A stretch of 64,000 bases of DNA from Gemmatimonadota bacterium (GCA_022823225.1 JAJDXM010000024.1:62001-126000); one strand, 5' to 3'. Positions 53,732 to 62,776 are shown, counted from the stretch's first letter. Notes: generated by a model from the letters alone, not told the origin. Numbers and translations: made by a program.

Positions 53732-55263
53732 CCCCCCCCCACCTCACCCGGCACGCCCCCACGCCCGCCGACGACCTCGCCCGGCGCGCCCTCGAGCACC
53801 CCTCCGCCACCGCCGTCGCGTGGGATGGTGGATCGTGGAACTACCGCGAGCTGGACGCCCACGCGACGGCCCTCGCGGCACGCCTCCACACGCTCGGCGC
53901 GGCCCGGGGCGAGGCGGCGACCCTTTGCGCGACCCCGGGCCCGGAGGCGCTCGCCGCGCTCTTCGCCCTCTGGCGCGCGGGCGCGATCGCGGTGCCGCTC
54001 CACGAGCGGCTGGCACCCCCGGAGGTGGCATACGCTCGCCAAACTGTAAGGCCAACATTACATCTTGACAACTCGACTTTACATGCAGTGGCTGGCACGG
54101 ACCCCTTGACGGCGAGCTGGCCGGAGCCTCGGCCCTCGCCGGCGCCCTCGCCCCCCGACGCCCGCCCGCCCCCCACCACCTACGCCGCCTTCCCCGACCT
54201 CGCCGCCTTCATTCTCACCTCCGGCTCCTCGGGCGCGCCGAAAGCCGTGGGCTTCACGCGCGACGCCTTTGCCGCCTCAGCCGCCGCGGTCACTCGGCGG
54301 CTCGACCTCGGCCCGGACGACCGCTGGGGGCTGTGCCTCTCGCCGGGACACATCGGCGGGCTGTCGCTGGTGGTGCGAGCCGTGATGACCGGGTCATCGG
54401 TGCGGACGTGGCCCCGCTTCGACCCCGGCGCCCTGGCGCGCGCGGTACTCGGCGGCGAAGTCACCCACCTGGCCCTGGTGCCGGTGATGCTGCGGCGCCT
54501 CCTGGCCCGCCTGGGCGGTCGCCCCGTCCCGCCCACGCTCCGCTGCGTGCTCGTGGGCGGTGCTGCTGCGCGCCCCGCGCTCCTCGACGAGGCCTTCGGC
54601 GCCGGCCTCCCCCTCGCCACCACCTGGGGCATGACCGAGACCGCTTCGCAGATCGCCACCGCGCCCCCCGACCTCGCCCGCCGGCATCCCGGCACCGCGG
54701 GACGCCCGCTGCACGGCGTGGAGGTCCGCCGGGATCCTTCCGGCACCTTCTCCGTGCGGAGCCCTGCGCTGGCGCAGGTGGTGGTGCGCAGCCCCGGCAT
54801 GCCGCCCGAGCCGCTGGCCACCGACGCCGACGGGTGTTTCGCCACGCGCGACTTCGGACGGATGGATGCGGACGGCCTCCTCTGGATCGAGGGCCGGGCC
54901 GGGGCGATCATTGTGAGCGGGGGGCTGAACGTGAGTCCCCGCGAGGTGGAGCGGGCGATCGAGACGCTGCCGGATGTGCGCGAGGCGGTGGTCTTCGGCC
55001 TGCCCGACGGCGAGTGGGGCGAGATGGTTGCGGCCGTGGTGGAAGGCGACCGGGACGCCGTCACCGCCGGGGACATCGACCGCCACTGCCGGGAGCGGCT
55101 GGTCCGCGGCCGGTGCCCGTCGCGGATCCTCGTGGTGGAAAGGCTGCCCCGCACATGGACGGGGAAGGTGATCCGGGCGAAGGTGAGCGAGGAGTACGGA
55201 CCGGGTCTGGCGGCTACGCGCGCCCCGCCGAACAGGAACGAGACGACAGGGGAGACGAGATGA
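53728..55263 (+). CDS. menE: o-succinylbenzoate-CoA ligase
   Basis: 511 residues from TTG 53728, overlapping menA; the longer open frame upstream is only antisense-free shadow of menA. ANL adenylate-forming family: P-loop FILTSGSSGAPKAVGFT, TTWGMTETASQ, the hinge/lysine block DFGRMDADGLLWIEGRAGAIIVSGG with NVSPREVE, and the last lysine in TWTGKVIRAK. The N-terminal part carries an AT-rich insert coding residues 107-119 and a proline-rich stretch after it (RPSPAPSPPDARPPP). The gene is coupled to tyrS (ATGA). Confidence 0.9.
   Translation: MTPPHLTRHAPTPADDLARRALEHPSATAVAWDGGSWNYRELDAHATALAARLHTLGAARGEAATLCATPGPEALAALFALWRAGAIAVPLHERLAPPEVAYARQTVRPTLHLDNSTLHAVAGTDPLTASWPEPRPSPAPSPPDARPPPTTYAAFPDLAAFILTSGSSGAPKAVGFTRDAFAASAAAVTRRLDLGPDDRWGLCLSPGHIGGLSLVVRAVMTGSSVRTWPRFDPGALARAVLGGEVTHLALVPVMLRRLLARLGGRPVPPTLRCVLVGGAAARPALLDEAFGAGLPLATTWGMTETASQIATAPPDLARRHPGTAGRPLHGVEVRRDPSGTFSVRSPALAQVVVRSPGMPPEPLATDADGCFATRDFGRMDADGLLWIEGRAGAIIVSGGLNVSPREVERAIETLPDVREAVVFGLPDGEWGEMVAAVVEGDRDAVTAGDIDRHCRERLVRGRCPSRILVVERLPRTWTGKVIRAKVSEEYGPGLAATRAPPNRNETTGETR
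54045..54084 (+). repeat. AT-rich in-frame repeat element, copy B (in menE)
   Basis: Forty bases of about 38% GC within GC-rich menE. TGTAA, 8 bases, TTACA (54045-54062) is the same inverted repeat as at 20507, and a second TTACAT lies exactly 21 bases after the first, as in copy A. Codons here (GTA, AGG, CCA, ACA, TTA, ACT) are rare elsewhere in the window. It codes VRPTLHLDNSTLH at residues 107-119 of MenE. Confidence 0.6.
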
Positions 55264-56528
55264 TCGAGGAACTCCGGTGGCGCGGACTGCTGGCGGACGC
55301 GACCGAGCGTGCGGCGGCGGCCTTCGCGGCCGGCCAGGTCACCGGGTACATCGGCTTCGACCCGACCGCCGCATCGCTGCACGTGGGGTCGCTGGTCCCG
55401 ATCATGGGGCTCGTGCACCTGCAGCGTGCCGGCCACTGCCCGATCGCACTGGTCGGCGGCGGCACCGGGCTCATCGGGGACCCGTCGGGGAAGGCCTCCG
55501 AACGCGCGCTCCTCGACCGGGCGCGGGCCGAGGAGAACGCGGCGGCGATCCACCGGCAGCTCGCCCGGTTCCTGGACTTCGAGTCGAAGAGCGCGCCGGC
55601 GCGCATGGCGAACAACCTCGACTGGCTCGACGGACTCCGGCTGGTGGACTTCCTGCGCGACATCGGCAAGCACTTCTCGGTCAACGCGATGCTCCGCAAG
55701 GAGTCGGTGCGCCGCCGCCTGCAGGACGACGAATCCGGCATCTCCTTCACGGAGTTCAGCTACCAGCTGCTGCAGGCCTACGACTTCCGGGAGCTGAACC
55801 GGCGGTACGGCTGCACGCTGCAGATGGGCGGGTCGGACCAGTGGGGGAACATCACCGCCGGGATCGACCTCGTGCGCCGGCTGGGCGGGCCGCGCTGCCA
55901 CGGGGTCGTCTTCCCGCTCCTCGAGTCGTCCAGCGGAGTCAAATTCGGCAAGACCGAGGCCGGAACCGTCTGGCTCGACCCCGAGCGCACCTCTCCCTAC
56001 CGCTTCTACCAGTTCTGGCTGAACGCCGAAGACGCCGACGTGGTTCGTTATCTGAAGCTGTTCACGCTGCTTGGCCGCGCCGAGATCGAGGAGCTGGAGG
56101 GCGCGGTGGCCGACCGACCGCACGTGCGCGAGGCCCAGAAGCGTCTGGCCGCGGAGATGACCCGGATCGTGCATGGCGCCGACGGGCTGGACCGTGCGGA
56201 GCGCGCGTCCCGGGTGCTCTTCGGGGGCAGCCTGGAGGGGCTCGGTGCGGCCGACATCGAGGAGATCTTCGCGGACGTGCCTTCGGCGGCGCTGGCCAGG
56301 CCGGCCCTGGAGCGGGGCGTGGAGCTCGCGGTGGTGATGGCCGACGCCGGCATGACCGCGTCCCGCAGCGAGGCGCGGCGCCTGATCCGGGGTCGGGGGG
56401 TGTACGTGAATGGCGCGAGAGTGGCCGAGGTCGGCGCCCTGGTGCGCGCGGAGGACGCCATCGAGGGGCGGTTCGTCGTCGTGCGCGCGGGCAAGAAACG
56501 GTACCTGGTGGTGGAGGTGGCGGGGTAG
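55260..56528 (+). CDS. tyrS: Tyrosyl-tRNA synthetase
   Basis: 422 residues from ATG 55260, overlapping the menE stop and preceded by AGGGGAG. Class I synthetase: HIGH-like FDPTAASLHVGSL, TGLIGDPSGKASER, LQAYDFRELNRRYGC, QMGGSDQWGNITAGIDL, the KFGKT form of KMSKS (VKFGKTEAGTVWLD) and a C-terminal S4 RNA-binding domain (GMTASRSEARRLIRGRGVYVNG). Complete and normal length. Co-transcription with menE is implied by the four-base overlap; the link may be shared chorismate metabolism or chance. Confidence 0.96.
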   Translation: MIEELRWRGLLADATERAAAAFAAGQVTGYIGFDPTAASLHVGSLVPIMGLVHLQRAGHCPIALVGGGTGLIGDPSGKASERALLDRARAEENAAAIHRQLARFLDFESKSAPARMANNLDWLDGLRLVDFLRDIGKHFSVNAMLRKESVRRRLQDDESGISFTEFSYQLLQAYDFRELNRRYGCTLQMGGSDQWGNITAGIDLVRRLGGPRCHGVVFPLLESSSGVKFGKTEAGTVWLDPERTSPYRFYQFWLNAEDADVVRYLKLFTLLGRAEIEELEGAVADRPHVREAQKRLAAEMTRIVHGADGLDRAERASRVLFGGSLEGLGAADIEEIFADVPSAALARPALERGVELAVVMADAGMTASRSEARRLIRGRGVYVNGARVAEVGALVRAEDAIEGRFVVVRAGKKRYLVVEVAG

Positions 56529-56634
56529 GGGTGTGGCTGGGCGTGAGGGAAGCACCGGGTTGCCACGCATGACGTCGCCCAGCAAGCAGGGCACCCCCGG
56601 GCACCGCCGCCAGCAAGCTGGAGAATCGGATCAT

Positions 56635-57729
56635 TCAGTTGCGCTCGGTCAGCACCGCCTCCAGAATTGGGATGTAGAGCATATCCTCGCTGGGCTGAAA
56701 CCACAGATTGCCGTGGAAGGGCAGGGGCTGATCCCACACGGCATCGAATCGCACGGATCCGATCAGTCGACCATCCGTCGTGAGTGCCTCGACTATGGCA
56801 TCCTCGCACCCGATCATCCTGGCCCGGTACGCCTCGATGTCGGGATCCAGCGGCTGGTGATCCGAATAGATGTCGTCGCACCAGCCGGGCGCATCGGAAT
56901 CCGATGCACGCACGACCGTCCAAAGCAGGCCGCGCTCATCCGCTTGAAACCAGTAGATTCGTGCGTCGTGTCCTCCGGGATCGGGAAACCAGTCGCGTGC
57001 CACGACCAGCGAGTCCGCCACGGAACCGTCTGGAAGCGCATGTCTTCTGAGGACATAGCGGTCACTCTCGACCGACCAGACACCGGCCTGGTCCGCCGCG
57101 GCAAGCAGCAGTGACGACCCAAGTCGGGCCGGGACTCCGAATGGCCGGATGCTATCGTGTTGTAGAGCGAAGGCCTGCTCGCCGGCAGGGATCCGTGCAC
57201 TCATGATTGCGAGATCCCCGTATGTGACGGCCGACTCCGCTCCACCGGCTGCGGGAAGGCGATACGAGCGCAGGAAGCGCCCGCTGACCGCATACCGATG
57301 GAGCGTTGTCCGCCCGGTAAGGACGAGAAACTCATCCTCCGTGACCTGCGCAAAGCCGGTTGGGTGGTGAAACTCGCCGGGGCCCTCTCCCGGGCCCTCT
57401 CCTGCGACATTCAGGAGTTCCCCTCCCGGTGCCCAGAATGCGAAGGCTCCGTCGTGGTACGTTGCCGTGATGTACTGGCCATTCACCACGGCCAGGACGG
57501 GATAGGGCGTGATGCTGTCCGCCCCCTCCAGGCGAGCCACCTCGCGAAAACTGATTCCGCACGGTGCTTCCGCCGAGTCGCCGGGCGGGGGTGCGGCAAG
57601 CCAACCGCATTCGTCCGCCGACAGGTGCAGCGAAGACCCGGACGACGCTCCGGTGTCGGGCTGACAACCGATGGCAACGAGAACGACCGCCACCACCGGG
57701 GCGACCGCCCTACGGGCTCCCCTGAACAC
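56635..57729 (-). CDS. Beta-propeller-like lipoprotein
   Basis: 364 residues if started at GTG 57729, which gives a clean lipoprotein signal FRGARRAVAPVVAVVLVAIGC; ATG 57834 is an alternative but would overlap the upstream gene. Mature part: CGWLAAPPPGDSAEAPCG (possible disulfide), ITPYPVLAVVNGQYITATYHDG, then AGEGPGEGPGEFHHP with the propeller motif locally duplicated, EFLVLTGRTTLHRYAVSGRFLRSY, and late WFQADERGLLWTVV. It resembles the other 6-bladed propeller lipoproteins in the window. Role unknown. Confidence 0.72.
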   Translation of the reverse strand: MFRGARRAVAPVVAVVLVAIGCQPDTGASSGSSLHLSADECGWLAAPPPGDSAEAPCGISFREVARLEGADSITPYPVLAVVNGQYITATYHDGAFAFWAPGGELLNVAGEGPGEGPGEFHHPTGFAQVTEDEFLVLTGRTTLHRYAVSGRFLRSYRLPAAGGAESAVTYGDLAIMSARIPAGEQAFALQHDSIRPFGVPARLGSSLLLAAADQAGVWSVESDRYVLRRHALPDGSVADSLVVARDWFPDPGGHDARIYWFQADERGLLWTVVRASDSDAPGWCDDIYSDHQPLDPDIEAYRARMIGCEDAIVEALTTDGRLIGSVRFDAVWDQPLPFHGNLWFQPSEDMLYIPILEAVLTERN

Positions 57730-57788
57730 GGGTCGGCAAAGTGGTGCGCCGCTAAGTGGTAGCGCTGTGACCCGTTCCGGCTCGCCGC

Positions 57789-58190
57789 TCACGAAAGGTT
57801 CGGATCGCAACACGCACCCACATGGATCGAGCATTGCCCAGGATAGAAGACACTGGTACCGGGGGCAGTGAGAAACTCGGTGTCGTGGTAGACACCGACA
57901 ATGCCGACCCTCGGAGTTGCATCGGCGAAAGAATTGCCACGGTGAACCCAGCCACCGTACCCGGCGTGATATCGATCCCAGCAACCCTGGCAAAACACAG
58001 GCCCTGGATCCTGCACTGGATCCGCGCGAACATCCAACGGAACCGGGGCCGGTCCACCGGGGTCGGCAATTCTCATCGTCCTCTCATCCGCGGTCGCAAG
58101 TTCCGTTTTGGTGCCCATGCCGAAGAACAGGAGGCCTGCGGCGGCGAGGATGAAGGCGGTGGTTGGGTTGGCAGGCTTTCGAGCGCGCAT
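57789..58190 (-). CDS. Small secreted cysteine-containing protein
   Basis: 133 residues from ATG 58190, with GAGGAGGA 7 bases upstream. An N-terminal hydrophobic stretch (TTAFILAAAGLLFFGMG) suggests export. The mature part has FCQGCWDRYHAGYGGWVHRGNS in its middle and CSIHVGACCDPNLS at its end, i.e. a CxxC and a CxxxxxxCC group with nearby histidines, fitting a disulfide-rich or metal-binding small protein. I recognise no family. It has a strong promoter and an unusual repeat-rich leader. Downstream is the propeller lipoprotein, probably co-transcribed. Confidence 0.68.
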   Translation of the reverse strand: MRARKPANPTTAFILAAAGLLFFGMGTKTELATADERTMRIADPGGPAPVPLDVRADPVQDPGPVFCQGCWDRYHAGYGGWVHRGNSFADATPRVGIVGVYHDTEFLTAPGTSVFYPGQCSIHVGACCDPNLS

Positions 58191-58216
58191 TTTGGATCCT
58201 CCTCGGAGGTTGGATG

Positions 58217-58268
58217 TTTCCCCCCGGGAGGTCTTTCCCCCCGGGAGGTCTTTACCCCCCGGGAGGTT
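58217..58268 (-). repeat. Triple tandem repeat in the leader of the small secreted protein gene
   Basis: Two perfect 17-base units (58217-58233, 58234-58250; plus strand TTTCCCCCCGGGAGGTC) and a third 18-base unit with one extra base (58251-58268). On the transcript each unit carries CCUCCC, complementary to the GGAGG ribosome site, followed by GGGGGG. A further CCUCC lies right next to the ribosome site (CCUCCGAGGAGG). The rest of the gap to 58542 shows nothing I can name. Confidence 0.75.
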
Positions 58269-58272
58269 ACGA

Positions 58273-58301
58273 ACTTTAACATCTTCGGCCCATGATGTCA
58301 A
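58273..58301 (-). promoter_or_regulatory. Strong sigma-70-like promoter for the small secreted protein gene
   Basis: On the minus strand TTGACA (58301-58296) is a perfect -35, followed after exactly 17 bases by TAAAGT (58278-58273). Transcription would start near 58267, at the edge of the tandem repeat, giving a leader of about 77 bases before ATG 58190. Confidence 0.68.
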
Positions 58302-58542
58302 CCCTATCCTATCGTGATTATCCCTCTACTACGCGACGGCAGGATGATTCTGTCGCATGATTGCGCGATCATATCGGGTCGGACCACCAATCCCACCCTG
58401 CCACCACCTCCAGGTACTTGCCAATGGCACTGCCCTGCCCCGGACACAGCCCCGCCACCTCCGCCCGCTGCCGCACCAGCGCCAGCACGATGTCGATCGC
58501 AGGCGTCGGCACGGCGCCTCGCCGCTCTCGGGAACGGTCCTT

Positions 58543-60849
58543 CTAACGACCCGCTCTCGCCGAGTCCGCCTTCCCGATCGGCGCGTCGATCAGCTCATCC
58601 GGGATCCCGAACGCGTCGACCAGTTCGAGCGCGCGGTCCGCCAACGCGGCGCAGCGTTCGTTCACCTCCCGGCGGATCGCCTCGCTCTTGGGCGGCTCGA
58701 AGTATCCCTTTTCCAGATACCACTCCCGGTGCGCCTCCAGCGCCGCGAGTCCGTGCAGCGTGATGACCACCTCGATCAGTTCCCTGCCGGGTCCCTGCTT
58801 CATGCCCTTCAGCGCCGCGACCGATTCGGCGAGCATGAAGCGGTCGGCGTGGGCGCGCGCCAGGGCGATCATGTGGTCCTGGCAGGCGTTGACCGCGCCG
58901 AAGGAGTCCATGCCCTCGTCGAGTCGTGCCTTCAGGCGGCGGGCCGCGGAGCGCAGCAGGCGCTCTTCCCGGTAACGGAGCGCCGAGAGCTGGAAATCGT
59001 GGCTGGCGAGGTGGCCCGGGTCGGTGCGCCGGGTCACCACGGGGTTCATTTCGGCCAGACGGGTCCCGGCCAGCTCGGCCAGATGGCGCGCGATCCCCCA
59101 CATTGACAGGTCGCCCATGTCCCGCCGGTAGTTCGACAGCAGCCCCTTGGCAACGAGTTGCAGGAGCACCGGGTTGGCGCCCTCGAAGGTGGTGAAGACA
59201 TCGGTGTCGGCCTTCATGCGCGCGAAACGGTTCTCGGCCAGATACCCCTGGCCCCCGCAGGCCTCGCGGCAGGCCTGCAGCGTCCGCATGGCGTGACGCG
59301 ACGCGACGGCCTTCAGCGCGGCCGCGCGGACCTCCAGCTGGCGGCGGTCGGTGCCCTCGTCGGCGAAGCGGCGCACGAGGTCGCGCAGGGCGAAGGCGGT
59401 CGCGTACGAGGCGGCGATGCGCGGGAGGAGTTCGCGCTGGAGCGCCAGGTATCCGAGGATGGGGACTTCGTCGCCGCCGGCCGGGCCGAACTGCCGCCGC
59501 CCGGCCGCGTACCGGATCGCGATCGTCAGGGCCTTCTTTGCGACGGTGTGCGATGCGGCCGCGATGCTGATCCGTCCCGCGACGAGCGTGCCCAGCATGG
59601 TGAAGAAGCGCCGTCCGGGGCTCGGGATCGGGCTCTCGTAGCGGCCGTCGGCCGTCACCCGGGCGAAGCGGTCCAGGAGCGCGGCGCGCTCGACGCGCAC
59701 CGAATCGAACCATATGCGCCCGTTGTCGACCCCGTTCAGTCCCTGCTTGGCCCCGCAGTCCTCGATCCGGACCCCGGGACAGGTGCCGCCGTCGCCGCGC
59801 CGAATGGGGATCAGGAATGCGTGAACGCCGTGGTCGTCGTCGCCGATTCGCAGCCGCGCGAAGACGGTGGCCAGCCGGCCGTGCAGGGCCGCGTTCCCGA
59901 TGTAGTCTTTCGCTGCATCGTCGTCCGGGGTGTCGATGACGAACTCGGCGGTCGCCGGGTCGAAGGTCGCCGTGGTGCGGAGACCCTTCACGTTGGAGCC
60001 GTGGCCCGTCTCGGTCATCGCGTAGCACCCCGGCAGCGCGAGGGTGCCGGCGCGCGCCAGGTAGCGGCGATGGTGCTTCGCGGTGCCCAGCTGGGCGATG
60101 CTGCCGCCGAAGAGCCCGAACTGGACGCCGTATTTGACGAGCACGCTGAGGTCGCCCAGCGCCAGTTCCTCAAAGGCGGCCACCCCCGCGCCGGGATCGC
60201 CGCCGCCACCGTATTCGCGCGGTTGGGCGATCGCGCCGATCCCCTCGTCCGCGAGGCGCTGCACGGCCGCGAGGGTGCGGGTCCGGTACTCGCTGCGGGA
60301 AATCTCGACCGGGAAGCGCAGTTCCGGCCGCCTCAGCGCGGCGCGTACCCGTGCGCGGATGTCGGTGTAGTCGCCCTGCAGCAGGGCGGCGGCCTCAAGT
60401 ACCGCGCGGGAGGGGGCCGCCACCCCTGGAGGAACCGGCACCGCCATCCCGTCCACCCGCGTCAGGTCGCGGAGCGCCTCCGCGCTGGCGAGTCCCAGTT
60501 CCAGCTCGAGCTGTCCGAGCGTCGCGAGGGCCTCGTCCCGCCAGGGCGCGTCCCGCGCAACCATCGACATGCCGGCGCCCGCCAGTGTCAGGCTGCTCCC
60601 CGCTCCCTCCCGGAGAACCGCCAGCGCCGCACCGTAGGCATCGGGGGTTGGGGGCGCGGCCGGATCGAGCCAGTCGGCGATCCGCGCTCCGCCCTCGGCC
60701 GTGATCCACCCGGCTGCCTCCAGCGCGCGTGAAACCGCGCCCAACTCCGACTCCTCCATGAGGCCGTCGGCCCACACGGCACAGAGCAGCGGCAGAAAAG
60801 CGAGGAAGGTGGGCTCGTCGGAGAGTTCGGGCTGACGCTTCGGCGGCAT
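58543..60849 (-). CDS. Acyl-CoA dehydrogenase/oxidase family protein with N-terminal helical extension
   Basis: 768 residues from ATG 60849 (ATG 60951 also possible). The first 60 residues (PTFLAFLPLLCAVWADGLMEESELGAVSRALEAAGWI, landmarks only) look like a TerB-type helical segment. The acyl-CoA dehydrogenase fold follows: YGGGGDPGAGVAAFEELALGD, GCYAMTETGHGSNVKGLRTTATFD (FAD/substrate loop), KQGLNGVDNGRIWFDSVRV, AAGRRQFGP, ACREACGGQGYLAENRF and TFEGANPVLLQLVAKGLL. A C-terminal helical domain as in acyl-CoA oxidases completes it. It is likely a beta-oxidation enzyme; oxidase versus dehydrogenase is undecided. Divergent from purE. Confidence 0.86.
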   Translation of the reverse strand: MPPKRQPELSDEPTFLAFLPLLCAVWADGLMEESELGAVSRALEAAGWITAEGGARIADWLDPAAPPTPDAYGAALAVLREGAGSSLTLAGAGMSMVARDAPWRDEALATLGQLELELGLASAEALRDLTRVDGMAVPVPPGVAAPSRAVLEAAALLQGDYTDIRARVRAALRRPELRFPVEISRSEYRTRTLAAVQRLADEGIGAIAQPREYGGGGDPGAGVAAFEELALGDLSVLVKYGVQFGLFGGSIAQLGTAKHHRRYLARAGTLALPGCYAMTETGHGSNVKGLRTTATFDPATAEFVIDTPDDDAAKDYIGNAALHGRLATVFARLRIGDDDHGVHAFLIPIRRGDGGTCPGVRIEDCGAKQGLNGVDNGRIWFDSVRVERAALLDRFARVTADGRYESPIPSPGRRFFTMLGTLVAGRISIAAASHTVAKKALTIAIRYAAGRRQFGPAGGDEVPILGYLALQRELLPRIAASYATAFALRDLVRRFADEGTDRRQLEVRAAALKAVASRHAMRTLQACREACGGQGYLAENRFARMKADTDVFTTFEGANPVLLQLVAKGLLSNYRRDMGDLSMWGIARHLAELAGTRLAEMNPVVTRRTDPGHLASHDFQLSALRYREERLLRSAARRLKARLDEGMDSFGAVNACQDHMIALARAHADRFMLAESVAALKGMKQGPGRELIEVVITLHGLAALEAHREWYLEKGYFEPPKSEAIRREVNERCAALADRALELVDAFGIPDELIDAPIGKADSARAGR

Positions 60850-61025
60850 TCTGGCGAAGGAGACAGGGGTGGACCGGCTTGCCACCGAGCCCTCCGATGG
60901 CGGTGCTTCACCGAAGTATACCGCTTTTCCGCTCGCGGACCGCGGAGCCATCCCCTTGATATTCGTTCGCCGGTCGCGCAAAGTCGGAGCTTGCCCCGCC
61001 CATCGAGCCACCGGAGAGGATCCCG

Positions 61026-61556
61026 ATGCCAGCGAAGTTGCCCACGCCGCCACCCCGCCGTCCCCTTGTAGGGGTGATCATGGGATCCCGGAGCGACTGG
61101 GACACGATGAAACACGCGGCCGACACGCTGGAAGCCCTGGAGATTCCGTACGAAGTGCAGGTGGTCTCGGCGCACCGGACGCCCGATCTGCTCTTCCAGT
61201 ACGCCGGGGCGGCCGAGCACCGGGGACTCCGGGTGATCATTGCGGGTGCCGGCGGAGCGGCCCACCTGCCCGGCATGGTGGCCGCCAAGACGGTCCTTCC
61301 CGTGCTGGGCGTGCCTGTGCAGTCGAGGGCGCTCAAGGGAATGGACTCGCTGCTGTCGATCGTGCAGATGCCGGGAGGCGTCCCGGTCGGGACCCTGGCG
61401 ATCGGCGTGGCCGGCGCAACGAACGCCGCGCTGCTCGCCGGACGGATCCTGGGCCAGTCCGACCGGGCGATCCAGGAGGCCGTGCGCGCCTACGCCCGTG
61501 CACGTACCGACGCGGTGCTGGCCGACCGCGACCCAAGCGCTCCGCCGCCGCAGTGA
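61026..61556 (+). CDS. purE: N5-carboxyaminoimidazole ribonucleotide mutase
   Basis: 176 residues, class I Pur[19 protein letters not shown] (substrate phosphate site), [11 protein letters not shown] (catalytic His), [49 protein letters not shown]. It moves the carboxyl group in de novo purine synthesis and acts with PurK. ATG 61026 has GGAGAGGA upstream. The stop overlaps the purK start. Confidence 0.96.
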   Translation: MPAKLPTPPPRRPLVGVIMGSRSDWDTMKHAADTLEALEIPYEVQVVSAHRTPDLLFQYAGAAEHRGLRVIIAGAGGAAHLPGMVAAKTVLPVLGVPVQSRALKGMDSLLSIVQMPGGVPVGTLAIGVAGATNAALLAGRILGQSDRAIQEAVRAYARARTDAVLADRDPSAPPPQ

Positions 61557-62671
61557 GGGTCGGCGTGCTGGGCGGCGGGCAGCTCGCTCGCATGCTCGCG
61601 CTCGAGGGGATCCCCCTGGGACACCGCTTCACCGTGCTGGAGCCGGCGCCCGACCCGCCCGCGGGCGCCGTGAGCGAGGTCGTGGCTGCCGCGTACGACG
61701 ACGCGGAAGGGCTGGCGAGGATGGCCGCGGCGAGCGATGTGATCACCTGCGAGTTCGAGAACGTGCCGGCCCGGAGCGCCGCCTACCTCGCCGCACGGCT
61801 CCCCGCGCTCCCTCCGCCGGCGGCGCTCGAGGTCGCGCAGGACCGCCTCGCCGAGAAGGAGATGTTCCGCGAACTCGGGATTCCGACCGCACCCTTCGGC
61901 CGGATCGATTCGCCGGCCGACATCGAGGACGCGCTCGCCGTGTCGGGGCTGCCCGCCGTATTCAAGACGCGCCGGCTGGGCTACGACGGCAAGGGGCAGG
62001 TGGTGGTGCGGTCGCGGGGCGACGCGGCGCGGGCGCGTGAGAAGCTCGCCGGGCCCCTGATTGCCGAGAGCTTCGTCGCGTTCGAGCGCGAACTGAGCGT
62101 CCTGGCGGTCGCCGGGCGCGATGGTAGCCGGGTCTTCTATCCGCTGACCGAAAACCATCATGCGCACGGTATCCTGCGCGTCAGCTATGCTCCGGCACCC
62201 GGCCTCGATCCGGAGCTTCAGGCCGAGGGCGAGCGGATCGCCGGTCTCCTGCTCGGCCGGCTGAACTACTGCGGAGTGCTGGCGATCGAACTCTTCGAGG
62301 CGGGGGGCCGCCTGCTTGCCAACGAGATGGCCCCCCGGGTCCACAATTCGGGCCACTGGACGCTGGACGGCGCCAACGCCAGCCAGTTCGAGAATCACAT
62401 CCGTGCGGTGACCGATCTCCCGCTGGCCCGGCCACAGGTCTCCGGCCCGGCCGCGATGGTCAACATCATCGGCGAGCTGCCGGACCCGCGCGCGGTTGCC
62501 GGGGTGCCCGGCGCGCACCTGCATCTCTACGGCAAGGCGGCACGCCCGGGCCGCAAGCTGGGGCACGTCAACCTGACCGGCCGCGACGCGGCCGAGGTGA
62601 TGGACGGGGTGGCACGGGTGTGGGAACTCCTTCCCGGGGCGGCACTGCCCCCTCGGCCCACGGGCTGGTAG
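61553..62671 (+). CDS. purK: 5-(carboxyamino)imidazole ribonucleotide synthase
   Basis: 372 residues from GTG 61553 (GTGA overlap with purE). ATP-grasp fold: [17 protein letters not shown] at the N-terminus, [96 protein letters not shown] (family markers). The C-terminal [20 protein letters not shown] is typical. Complete length. Makes the substrate of PurE from AIR, bicarbonate and ATP. Confidence 0.96.
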   Translation: MRVGVLGGGQLARMLALEGIPLGHRFTVLEPAPDPPAGAVSEVVAAAYDDAEGLARMAAASDVITCEFENVPARSAAYLAARLPALPPPAALEVAQDRLAEKEMFRELGIPTAPFGRIDSPADIEDALAVSGLPAVFKTRRLGYDGKGQVVVRSRGDAARAREKLAGPLIAESFVAFERELSVLAVAGRDGSRVFYPLTENHHAHGILRVSYAPAPGLDPELQAEGERIAGLLLGRLNYCGVLAIELFEAGGRLLANEMAPRVHNSGHWTLDGANASQFENHIRAVTDLPLARPQVSGPAAMVNIIGELPDPRAVAGVPGAHLHLYGKAARPGRKLGHVNLTGRDAAEVMDGVARVWELLPGAALPPRPTGW

Positions 62672-62776
62672 GCGGGGACTCTTCGCGGGGCGCCGGGAGG
62701 TGCGCTCGCTGCCGGCCCCCGCCGTCTTCGGATTGGCATTAGCTTTCGCGCTGGAATCACAACACAGCGAGGCATC

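Noticed and set aside
56529-56634. Gap after tyrS as an intrinsic terminator
   Set aside because: Several short GC stems can be drawn but none is clearly better than background and there is no U-tract.
58217-58268. Possible CRISPR array
   Set aside because: The three units are directly adjacent with no spacers and no cas genes are nearby; it is a simple tandem repeat.
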